Shown here in pieces: positions 40,942-47,906 of a stretch of DNA of 51,677 nucleotides. Source of the DNA: a virus; IMG/VR virus record IMGVR_UViG_3300022602_000142, positions 1 through 51,677 of that record; one strand, written 5' to 3'. The notes beneath the pieces were generated by a model. It saw only the letters and a program-made list of their open reading frames with translations. It searched no databases and was not told the DNA's origin. Position numbers and translations under genes: made by a program. The stretch's first letter is position 1. Every line of letters starts with the position of its first letter.

Positions 40942-41728
40942 TAAAACGTTTTATCGCATCTATCAAATTACTATCAATATTATCAGGAATGTAAGGCTTA
41001 AGCAATATAATCTGGTCGCCATATAACCCACTATTCATTATGGGCATACCAAAACCGCCTAATTTTAATTGACTATGTGGCTGTGTTCCAGGTTTTACAT
41101 TTACATTAAGAGTCTTACCCGAAATAGTTGTAAATTCAAAATTGCTGCCAACAATCAAATCAAAAACACTAATACTGTGGTTACATACTAAATTGTTTTC
41201 GTGACGTTCAAAACGCAAATCGGGCATAACAAAAAATTCTACTAATAATGTAGCATTATCTATCAACCCATCATATCGCAACTGCTGCCCACTCATTATA
41301 CCTTTTGGAATATCTACACTAATGGGAGTAGTATTTGTTTGTGTTTGTACGTTTAAATATTGTTTTGAGCCATTAAATGCATCTTGTAATGACACATTAA
41401 GTCTTGTTCTATATGTAGGTTTACTATTGCGTTGTTGCCCAAAGGGACTTCTGCCGCCAAATGCACTAGCAAATAAATCATTTAAATCGAACCCCTGCTG
41501 ACTAAAATGAAAGCCACCTGGCATTCCCTGCATTTGTGGGCGTGGATTATCATACAAGTTACGTTTTTGTGGGTCGCTTAATGTATCATAAGCAGTTTGT
41601 ATTTCTTGAAATTTTACTGTGTCACCGCCCTTATCAGGATGATGTTGACTAGCCAATTTACGATAGGCTTTTTTAATTTGATCTTGTGTTGCGTCTTTAT
41701 TAACGCCCAATACTGAATAATAATCCAT
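40937..41728 (-). CDS. dnaJ: DnaJ/CbpA-type co-chaperone
   Basis: The 263-aa protein has a J-domain with HPD at about residue 30, then a Gly/Phe-rich stretch ([22 protein letters not shown]) and C-terminal substrate-binding beta domains, but no CXXCXGXG zinc repeats. It is thus class B (CbpA-like). It would stimulate host DnaK. The promoter TTGACA-N17-TAGAAT lies so close that the transcript should start at the ATG. Confidence 0.9.
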   Translation of the reverse strand: MDYYSVLGVNKDATQDQIKKAYRKLASQHHPDKGGDTVKFQEIQTAYDTLSDPQKRNLYDNPRPQMQGMPGGFHFSQQGFDLNDLFASAFGGRSPFGQQRNSKPTYRTRLNVSLQDAFNGSKQYLNVQTQTNTTPISVDIPKGIMSGQQLRYDGLIDNATLLVEFFVMPDLRFERHENNLVCNHSISVFDLIVGSNFEFTTISGKTLNVNVKPGTQPHSQLKLGGFGMPIMNSGLYGDQIILLKPYIPDNIDSNLIDAIKRFK

Positions 41729-41733
41729 ACATT

Positions 41734-41762
41734 ATTCTATCAAATATAATAGGATTTGTCAA
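41734..41762 (-). promoter_or_regulatory. Strong sigma70 promoter, start on the dnaJ ATG
   Basis: TTGACA (41762-41757), 17 nt, TAGAAT (41739-41734). Five nt separate the -10 hexamer from ATG 41728, leaving no room for a leader. Confidence 0.8.
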
Positions 41763-42002
41763 TTATTGTTGTGGGGGAGGATTGGGTGGGCTAGCGAATT
41801 TTTCTGATGCTGTAAAACCCAAACCTGCGATAACAATATACATCATGCTATTAAACATATTTGGATCGACTGTAAATTTAAAAAACAAATTGGCAATAAA
41901 ACCTACACAACAAAGTGTAAATGAAATTAATGTAACAACTCTTTTGCTTGAGATAGATTTATTATGGCTATCTGCCAACATTGATTTCATCATATCGTTC
42001 AT
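41763..42002 (-). CDS. Holin-like membrane protein (79 aa)
   Basis: A charged N terminus is followed by two membrane helices (about 23-40 and 50-67, VVTLISFTLCCVGFIANLFF and MMYIVIAGLGFTA) and a Pro-rich tail. This is the layout of class II holins. It lies 5' of dnaJ and far from the endolysin at 50462, so holin function is inferred from topology. Confidence 0.55.
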   Translation of the reverse strand: MNDMMKSMLADSHNKSISSKRVVTLISFTLCCVGFIANLFFKFTVDPNMFNSMMYIVIAGLGFTASEKFASPPNPPPQQ

Positions 42003-42544
42003 TAAATCCTCGCAATTGCTTTCAAGTCTTTAATATATGTATCTTCTTCATATAATGATACAGCCTTTAAATTTGCCATTGTACGGTATTCGTTTAATTC
42101 TTTTTCTTGTTTTATTTTTTCTTTGTACAATAAAGGACTAGTTATAATTACATCATTTAAAATTTCAGGGTCGGCTACATATTCTTTATCGTCAACTTTA
42201 ATTTTATATTGATCTGCCTTACGATCAGTTAATGTGTATAAATCTTCTAATAATTCGCAAATTCTTTTTGGCACGCTACTTCTACGTTTCATTTCAGCAA
42301 ATACTAACCATTGCCCTGGTTTATATTCACCAGTACTTACGCTAGCATCCATAACCCAATCATAGCCAACTTCTAGCCATTGTACTAAATCTTGTGCTGC
42401 TGATTTACTGTTTAAAATAAAACTTAAAGTTACAACCTCGCTGTCTTTGCCCATTTTTGCTTTGTATTCATCAACACTAACAACGGGTTCTATTTGTCCG
42501 ACCATATCATGATAATCTAACCCTTCATTGATTATTTTACTCAT
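42002..42544 (-). CDS. Hypothetical protein (180 aa)
   Basis: Start placed at ATG 42544 (MSKIINEGLDYHD) after the upstream stop at 42546, with AGGA nearby. It contains LSFILNSKSAAQDLVQWLEVGYDWV, then WLVFAEMKRRSSVP and a charged coiled C terminus. I do not recognise it. It is coupled to the holin-like gene by TAATG. Confidence 0.6.
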   Translation of the reverse strand: MSKIINEGLDYHDMVGQIEPVVSVDEYKAKMGKDSEVVTLSFILNSKSAAQDLVQWLEVGYDWVMDASVSTGEYKPGQWLVFAEMKRRSSVPKRICELLEDLYTLTDRKADQYKIKVDDKEYVADPEILNDVIITSPLLYKEKIKQEKELNEYRTMANLKAVSLYEEDTYIKDLKAIARI

Positions 42545-42545
42545 A

Positions 42546-43169
42546 TTATAATCCTGGAGGTGTGCCAATTGGATTTGAACCTGCTGGTAATGGACCTGCT
42601 CCTATACCTGCATTTGGGCTACTAAGTTGCTGTTCATCATCTGATTTGATTTCTTGTTTATCTAAATCTTCATCATATGCGTCATCAATGTCGGCTAAGT
42701 CAATTGTTTGACCAGCCAAATCAATGCTGCCTTCTTTAATATCATCCATAAGTTCTAATGGAATAGTAATTTTTACAAACCAAACTTTTTGTGGTTTGAA
42801 TTTTGGATATTTTGTGCCTGGAATAAAATCATCATAATCATTTACAGCAACAGGTACTTCTACCGAACTTTTAGCAAATTCTACTTTGCAACCTAAATTT
42901 AATAAGCGTTTAATAGCACCTGGATCTGGCATCAATTTATAGGGCCACATGAACACGCAAGTACAGTCATATCGTCCTACATTTGGACCCTGTACTAGTT
43001 CACCTAATATCCAGTTTTTGTATGCGTATAAATCAGCATCGTCTAAAACACGCTCAAAGTCTAATAGAATAGACATGGCGCCATCGCTAGTATAAATGCC
43101 CTTAACAGTGCTTACTATACTAACAAAGTCTATATTATTAAAAAAATCGTCTGCAACTTTATGTACCAT
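42546..43169 (-). CDS. Hypothetical late protein (207 aa), leaderless start
   Basis: The ATG at 43169 (MVHKVADDFFNN) is used instead of TTG 43184. The domain includes GAMSILLDFERVLDDADLYA and KVWFVKITIPLELMDD. The tail is acidic, then Pro/Gly-rich (GAGPLPAGSNPIGTPP), and probably disordered. No family recognised, possibly structural. The ATG lies exactly 5 nt after a GATAAATA box. Confidence 0.6.
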   Translation of the reverse strand: MVHKVADDFFNNIDFVSIVSTVKGIYTSDGAMSILLDFERVLDDADLYAYKNWILGELVQGPNVGRYDCTCVFMWPYKLMPDPGAIKRLLNLGCKVEFAKSSVEVPVAVNDYDDFIPGTKYPKFKPQKVWFVKITIPLELMDDIKEGSIDLAGQTIDLADIDDAYDEDLDKQEIKSDDEQQLSSPNAGIGAGPLPAGSNPIGTPPGL

Positions 43170-43174
43170 GTATG

Positions 43175-43182
43175 TATTTATC
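43175..43182 (-). promoter_or_regulatory. T4-type late box GATAAATA, start on the ATG
   Basis: Five nt (CATAC) separate the box from ATG 43169. By T4 numbering the first transcribed base is the A of ATG. Confidence 0.65.
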
Positions 43183-43189
43183 AATAATA

Positions 43190-43471
43190 CTATGGTTTTA
43201 AATCATCCTTTGCTTTAACGCTTACAGGTGCTTCTCGTTCAAGTTGCGCAATAAGACTTGGATAAATTTCTTTATAATATGCGTTGATTTTATCAAAATC
43301 TGTATCTACTTTTGTACCTTCTACAGTACATTTTTCGATCTTTTTTAACCCATAATCTACAATAATATTGCATGTGCTAATATCAGCAGGCTTAATGCGT
43401 TTGCCTGTGCGCACTTCTTCATTGATTTGCCCGCCGGGCTGACGTAAAAACGTTACAAATAAATATCTCAC
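43190..43471 (-). CDS. Hypothetical protein following the clamp loader (93 aa)
   Basis: GTG start in a GTGA overlap with the clamp-loader stop. MRYLFVTFLRQPGGQINEEV begins a small alpha/beta protein with a charged tail. In T4 the small clamp-loader subunit gp62 follows gp44, but this sequence does not look like gp62 (187 aa). I recall similar uncharacterised small proteins in other phages. Confidence 0.55.
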   Translation of the reverse strand: MRYLFVTFLRQPGGQINEEVRTGKRIKPADISTCNIIVDYGLKKIEKCTVEGTKVDTDFDKINAYYKEIYPSLIAQLEREAPVSVKAKDDLKP

Positions 43472-44391
43472 GATGTTAACTCCACTAATGTTGCTGCCAA
43501 TCCTATTTCAGGAATACCAATTAATGGCAGATTTGCTAGACCATTACGAATCGTAATAATAGCATTGTCTTTCTTATCCTGACTGTCACCCCATAAATCA
43601 AGATTGTTATACATCCAAACATAACAATCTTCAATGCGTGTTGGATATAATCCAATATATTGCATTAATTGTTTGCGACCTTCTAATATCTTACCTTTCT
43701 TAAAATACTCAGTTGCTTGTATTAGTATTTCATCTTCACTATTGCCCTCAGCCGCAATTGGGGCAAGATTTCCACTGATGCTTGCTTGTTGTAGTCGATT
43801 TAAACATTTACGTAGATCGGGATATGTAGCGCGTACATATGTATCCAACACATCCAAATCAAATGTAACGTTTTCAGTTACAAGAACGGTTGCTGCACGA
43901 CCTGTAAATTCTGTAATATCAGTTTTAGCAATATGCATTTCATGACAGCGACTTTTAAGTGCTGGAATAATTTTATGTAAGTAGTTACAAGTTAGAATAT
44001 AACGAACTGTGCTGTGATATGCTTCCATATCATTTCGAAGTGCTGCCTGACTGGGCTGTGTTAGATAATCAGCCTCGTCAAGTAATACAACTTTAAATTT
44101 GCCAAACGGCATAGTTTGTACAAAATTGTTAATCTTGTTACGCAAATGATCAATGCCATTCTCACGACTAGCATTGATTTCAAGTATATCCCATTCTTCA
44201 ATTTCTAATTCATTAATAAGCATTTTGGCAAGAGTAGTCTTACCAGTGCCTGGATCACCACTTAATAATAAGTGAGGAATAGTTTCATTACTTAACCAAT
44301 TTAATACCATGTCTTTTTGTGTTTGGTCAACAAAGACATAATCGTCCACAGTGTTGGGACGATATTTTTCTACCCAGAGATTATCTTTCAC
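43468..44391 (-). CDS. 44: Clamp-loader ATPase subunit (T4 gp44-like)
   Basis: The 307-aa protein begins at a GTG with AGGTG upstream. It has Walker A SGDPGTGKTT (44-53), Walker B VVLLDEADYL (about 104-113) and the sensor/arginine-finger region SRCHEMHI (SRC motif). C-terminal helical domains end with a hydrophobic strand. It loads the gp45-like clamp. The terminator just upstream (44410-44453) isolates it from the co-chaperonin gene; a weak promoter must lie in between. Confidence 0.92.
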   Translation of the reverse strand: MKDNLWVEKYRPNTVDDYVFVDQTQKDMVLNWLSNETIPHLLLSGDPGTGKTTLAKMLINELEIEEWDILEINASRENGIDHLRNKINNFVQTMPFGKFKVVLLDEADYLTQPSQAALRNDMEAYHSTVRYILTCNYLHKIIPALKSRCHEMHIAKTDITEFTGRAATVLVTENVTFDLDVLDTYVRATYPDLRKCLNRLQQASISGNLAPIAAEGNSEDEILIQATEYFKKGKILEGRKQLMQYIGLYPTRIEDCYVWMYNNLDLWGDSQDKKDNAIITIRNGLANLPLIGIPEIGLAATLVELTS

Positions 44392-44409
44392 TTATTCACC
44401 TTTATAAAT

Positions 44410-44453
44410 AAAAAACCTATAGTCATGTAATATAATATTACAATAACTATAGG
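44410..44453 (-). terminator. Rho-independent terminator with nested hairpin
   Basis: On the minus strand an 8-bp stem (CCTATAGT with ACTATAGG) encloses a second perfect palindrome, GTAATAT-A-ATATTAC, and is followed by TTTTTT. It ends the transcript of the co-chaperonin gene. The inner palindrome may be a protein-binding site as well. Confidence 0.8.
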
Positions 44454-44472
44454 CATCAATCAACATTAATGG

Positions 44473-44847
44473 CTAAACTTTATCGCCCAATGTATAGTCG
44501 TTTGGTCTTTCGTCTGCTACACAGAGTATGTCTTTTGGATCAACTCTACGAATAATCTTTTCACCTTCTTGATCAGTAATAATTACACCACGACCCCAGC
44601 GACCATGACTTACTAATACCCATTTACCTACATTAATTTCAGGATCATTAAATTCATCACCAAGTGCGTATACTTTAGCCCAACGTGGGCGTATGCCACT
44701 AGACTTCATATCATCGTCAAGTAATACTAATCCACCCTTACTTAAACGTTCTGTAAACTCCATATCGCTTACAATAACATTATCACGTATTGGGCGAAAT
44801 TTACTTAACTCTAATGGTTTAAGATTTTGTTCTTTGTAGGTCTTCAT
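44473..44847 (-). CDS. GroES-like co-chaperonin (T4 gp31-type)
   Basis: The 124-aa protein has the GroES beta-barrel pattern: FRPIRDNVIVSDMEFTERLS near 18-37, then KGGLVLLDDDMKSSGIRPRW (mobile-loop position), KVYALGDEF and GRGVIIT. T4 gp31 plays this role for capsid folding. Length fits gp31 (111 aa). TAATG coupling joins it to the 45224 gene. Sequence resemblance is moderate. Confidence 0.65.
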   Translation of the reverse strand: MKTYKEQNLKPLELSKFRPIRDNVIVSDMEFTERLSKGGLVLLDDDMKSSGIRPRWAKVYALGDEFNDPEINVGKWVLVSHGRWGRGVIITDQEGEKIIRRVDPKDILCVADERPNDYTLGDKV

Positions 44848-45224
44848 TATTTCTTACTTTCCTGTGCTTTAATTTGTTCTACTTCTGCTGCATCATCTTC
44901 ATCTAACATGTCGTTCATTGAATTTATGGCTTCAATTTCTTCTAACGATTGTTTTGGTGCAGGAGTTGCTGCTGCAGGTCTATGCATAGTTTTACCCTGC
45001 GCAGATTTATTACCAACTGTTTTTCCATAAGTTTCACTACGTTTTTGATTAATAGATTTAACAACGTTTCCTTTATTATCAATCAAATCACCACGTGCAT
45101 TAACTTTTAAACCTGATGTCTTTTTGCCATCATGACCAATGCCAACTGCTTGAACTTTTTCGTTCTGTGCCATTAATCTTGCCATATCAACTTTTTTGCC
45201 TTGCGCACTTCTATAAATGCCCAT
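44847..45224 (-). CDS. Hypothetical protein (125 aa) upstream of the co-chaperonin
   Basis: AGGAG precedes ATG 45224. The protein is basic at the N terminus, then contains a DNKGNVVKSINQKRSETYG segment, an Ala/Pro-rich linker and an acidic helical C terminus. No family recognised. Genes 45740-44473 form one operon behind a consensus sigma70 promoter. Confidence 0.55.
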   Translation of the reverse strand: MGIYRSAQGKKVDMARLMAQNEKVQAVGIGHDGKKTSGLKVNARGDLIDNKGNVVKSINQKRSETYGKTVGNKSAQGKTMHRPAAATPAPKQSLEEIEAINSMNDMLDEDDAAEVEQIKAQESKK

Positions 45225-45233
45225 ATAAAACTC

Positions 45234-45740
45234 CTATTTTAAAAATTCTTCAATTGGTATGTCATAATATAATGAATTTATTTTATGTACACCCATTAAA
45301 AATAATACAAAACTGGCCACTGAACTACCTCTGCCCACTCCCCATACGATATTATTATCACGCATTGTATCAACTAGATACTTTAAATATTTTAATAAAT
45401 TAAACATATTTTTTTCTTGATACATTAGTAGTTCGTGACCCGCTCTTTGTAATTCGCTGTCAGTTTTACACTGATCTAAAACAAACTGTGCTATGTCCAT
45501 ATCGTAATATCTTTTGGGCATAAACCAATTGTTTTGTAAACACGTATCAAACTCGCTTACACTCATAGTATTTAATGTATATTTTATAAGTGTTGGCAAA
45601 TTTTCTAATTCTAATGATTGGTCAAACTTTATTTCATCTTCAACGAGAACATTTTTTAATTGTAAATTTGGGTCTGTATAATATAAATTTACTAAATCAT
45701 TTTCGTTGAATATAAGTTGACCATAGATATCGGTACGCAT
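45234..45740 (-). CDS. DnaE (PolIII alpha) palm-fragment-like standalone protein
   Basis: The 168-aa protein contains WGVGRGSSVASFVLFLMGVH, then INSLYYDIPIEEFL, a close match to the DnaE segment GRGSAAGSLVAYxLGIT...Dxxx(Y/L)xLxFERFL. The catalytic Asp residues that follow in DnaE are absent, because the protein ends here. It is therefore not an active polymerase but keeps the fold's nucleotide/primer-contacting strand. It starts on a consensus sigma70 promoter with no leader. A decoy or regulator of host PolIII is conceivable. Confidence 0.7.
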   Translation of the reverse strand: MRTDIYGQLIFNENDLVNLYYTDPNLQLKNVLVEDEIKFDQSLELENLPTLIKYTLNTMSVSEFDTCLQNNWFMPKRYYDMDIAQFVLDQCKTDSELQRAGHELLMYQEKNMFNLLKYLKYLVDTMRDNNIVWGVGRGSSVASFVLFLMGVHKINSLYYDIPIEEFLK

Positions 45741-45746
45741 ACAGTT

Positions 45747-45775
45747 ATTATAACTTTATTTTACTGTTGTGTCAA
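45747..45775 (-). promoter_or_regulatory. Consensus sigma70 promoter, start on the ATG
   Basis: TTGACA (45775-45770), 17 nt, TATAAT (45752-45747), both hexamers perfect. Six nt (AACTGT) then ATG 45740, so the predicted first transcribed base is the A of ATG. Confidence 0.85.
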
Positions 45776-46328
45776 CTGTTTCTTCATTATTTGGGTTTTT
45801 AAAACTTAATTTTACACTTCCCCAACTCATGGGATTTTTCAATTCAATAACATTAGATTTTTCTTTTGGCATATCACAAATACTCATATCGTTACGTGTC
45901 CACCAACCTTTGATTGGTGTCATGGCCTCTGCCAATTCATGTTGCAATTCAAAAGTAATACCATTGCCTAATGCACTTGTAAAATGTATATCAGTTACAA
46001 ATAAATGTCCTTCCATAATCGCATTTAATTTTAATAATACTACCATGGCAACTATTTGATCATATGGCTGTTCTGGGGTCGTGCAAACTTTAAGTCCAGC
46101 ATCTGTATATTTTTGTATAATATCTGTGTTGTCAGCACATACTATTACGCTATCTTCCATAAGAATATCAAGAAAAAAATCTAAACGTGATACAGCAATA
46201 TTTTGTGCGTATGTATCATCAGTATAAACGTTCATAGTAATTTCAAAATTATATAAGTTTACACAAAAGTTATTTTCTAAATTAAGTCCGGTTGCAAAAG
46301 TGCAATTTTTTCTGATTTTAACTTCCAT
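45756..46328 (-). CDS. Hypothetical protein (190 aa)
   Basis: The sequence has alternating strands and helices (VRLDFFLDILMEDSVIVCADN-like pattern, then QIVAMVVLLKLNAIMEGHLF). I recall similar uncharacterised proteins in T4-like marine phages, but no function. Its end contains the sigma70 promoter of the next gene. It starts 1 nt after the 78-aa gene. Confidence 0.55.
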   Translation of the reverse strand: MEVKIRKNCTFATGLNLENNFCVNLYNFEITMNVYTDDTYAQNIAVSRLDFFLDILMEDSVIVCADNTDIIQKYTDAGLKVCTTPEQPYDQIVAMVVLLKLNAIMEGHLFVTDIHFTSALGNGITFELQHELAEAMTPIKGWWTRNDMSICDMPKEKSNVIELKNPMSWGSVKLSFKNPNNEETVDTTVK

Positions 46329-46329
46329 A

Positions 46330-46566
46330 TTATTTTGTTGCTTTGGTTATGTTAATTTGTTCTTGCATGTTTTGTTTCTTAACCAATGCATCCATTTTAA
46401 TTTGATAAGCAGTTTTATAACTGTCAAGTGCCATTAACAATTGATTTACCATTGGTTGATTTCCCATGCGACTAGCAAACGTAAGTTTAGTAGTAAGCTT
46501 ACTTATAATATTCTGAATTTCGTCTAAACTTTTATCTGATAAATCGCCAATAAATGGGTGATTCAT
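46330..46566 (-). CDS. Small helical hypothetical protein (78 aa)
   Basis: MNHPFIGDLSDKSLDEIQNI starts an all-helical protein with a leucine-rich amphipathic pattern. I recall this MNHPFIGDLSD start from other T4-like marine phages, with no known function. It starts 3 nt after the fibre gene stop. Confidence 0.6.
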   Translation of the reverse strand: MNHPFIGDLSDKSLDEIQNIISKLTTKLTFASRMGNQPMVNQLLMALDSYKTAYQIKMDALVKKQNMQEQINITKATK

Positions 46567-46569
46567 AAA

Positions 46570-47880
46570 TTACCAAGGATATAATTCAGTGCGTTTAAAA
46601 ATATCATTACCAGAAACCAATGTGTTCATTGTGCAATTGCTTAATGTACTTACTGTGTTTACTGAAACTTGAGTTCCTGCTATACCATTACTGCGACTAT
46701 ACGCAATTGTGATATTGGCATTTGAGCCGCTTGTGTTAATACTTTTAATATAATATACTTGATTTACATTGATATTACTGTTTGCGACATTTCCTGAAAA
46801 GATAACTGGGCTATTTACTGTAAGATAACTTACGTTGCCAGTAATGCCAATATTGCCAGAAACATTTGTGTTTGCAACTATAGAAGTATAATCAGTGCTG
46901 TTATATGAACCAACACTTACATATAGATAATTTACTGGGTTGGCTTCAAAACTATTTGTAGTTGTGCCTACGTCTACTTGACTTCCACCCACTGATGAAC
47001 TAATTGTAAATGCGCTGCTATTTGAAACAGCATTAACATAATATAAAGTGCCTGCTGTAATATTACTATTACTGCTATCGGTATTACCTGTAAAACGTAT
47101 TGCTAGATCAGGATATAAGTTTGCTGTAGTATAACCAGTGGCAACAACTACATAATTGCCTGTGTTAATAGTATTAGCAATTGTAATTGGTGGTATATTG
47201 TTTACAGCAACAGTACCTGACATATCGCCTGGTAACCCAGTAGGCGGAACTAAACGTGTTTGTACTTGTGTGCTTTCATATGGACGATTTAATGGTGTTA
47301 TGTAAAGTGTATTACCGCAATCAGTTGTACTGATTTGATAATTCAACTGCGTAACGCCATATGGAGGTTTTACAGTAGCAACGTTGCCAATATTAGCATA
47401 ATTTTCAATGATAGTTACGCCATAGTTGTTGTTGCTTGAAACTACTGAACTTGGAAAAATTACATAAGCATTAGCATTACTAAAATTAAATTGTAACTGA
47501 ATATTTTGTTGTGTTTGTGCTGGAGACCAACTGCCAAATTGTAATGTGACATTACTGGCTACTGTGCCATATTGTACATCACCTAAACTTGCGTTAATTA
47601 AAACTGTTCCTGCTAACGCATTGCCCAAATTATATGTAGTTGATCTAAAACTACGTGTACTTGCATTACTAATAAGTGTATTAGCCATGTCATTGCTTAA
47701 TGTACTATTGGCTAAAGCAGATTTTAATACTGCTTTATTTTGTAGGTCAGTGATTTCGCTAGCAGCAATGTTTAAATTTTGCACTATTCCGCTAAAGTTG
47801 TTGCGAAAACCCTGGCTACTTTGATTTTGCCCTGGCACTGGATAATTTACATTTATTCCGTTTGTGTTAATTGTACTCAT
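46570..47880 (-). CDS. Fibre-like virion structural protein (436 aa)
   Basis: The first 75 residues (RNNFSGIVQNLNIAASEITD, then KSALANSTLSNDMANTLI) look like a trimerisation or baseplate-attachment domain. The rest is Asn/Ser/Thr-rich beta repeats (SGNIGITGNVSYLTVNSPV), typical of tail-fibre shafts. An AATAAATA box and AGGA precede ATG 47880. Tail-fibre identity is inferred from composition and neighbours. Confidence 0.65.
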   Translation of the reverse strand: MSTINTNGINVNYPVPGQNQSSQGFRNNFSGIVQNLNIAASEITDLQNKAVLKSALANSTLSNDMANTLISNASTRSFRSTTYNLGNALAGTVLINASLGDVQYGTVASNVTLQFGSWSPAQTQQNIQLQFNFSNANAYVIFPSSVVSSNNNYGVTIIENYANIGNVATVKPPYGVTQLNYQISTTDCGNTLYITPLNRPYESTQVQTRLVPPTGLPGDMSGTVAVNNIPPITIANTINTGNYVVVATGYTTANLYPDLAIRFTGNTDSSNSNITAGTLYYVNAVSNSSAFTISSSVGGSQVDVGTTTNSFEANPVNYLYVSVGSYNSTDYTSIVANTNVSGNIGITGNVSYLTVNSPVIFSGNVANSNINVNQVYYIKSINTSGSNANITIAYSRSNGIAGTQVSVNTVSTLSNCTMNTLVSGNDIFKRTELYPW

Positions 47881-47898
47881 TAATATGTTCCTGTATAG

Positions 47899-47906
47899 TA
47901 TTTATT
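47899..47906 (-). promoter_or_regulatory. T4-type late box AATAAATA
   Basis: The predicted start near 47893 leaves a leader of about 13 nt with AGGA before the fibre-gene ATG at 47880. Confidence 0.55.

Noticed and set aside
43170-43184. Start of the 42546 gene at TTG 43184
   Set aside because: ATG 43169 lies exactly behind the late box; the longer start would place the box inside the coding region.
44403-44410. Perfect TATAAATA on the plus strand
   Set aside because: No plus-strand gene follows; the sequence after it is the terminator and the antisense of a minus-strand gene. The match lies in an A/T run beside the terminator.
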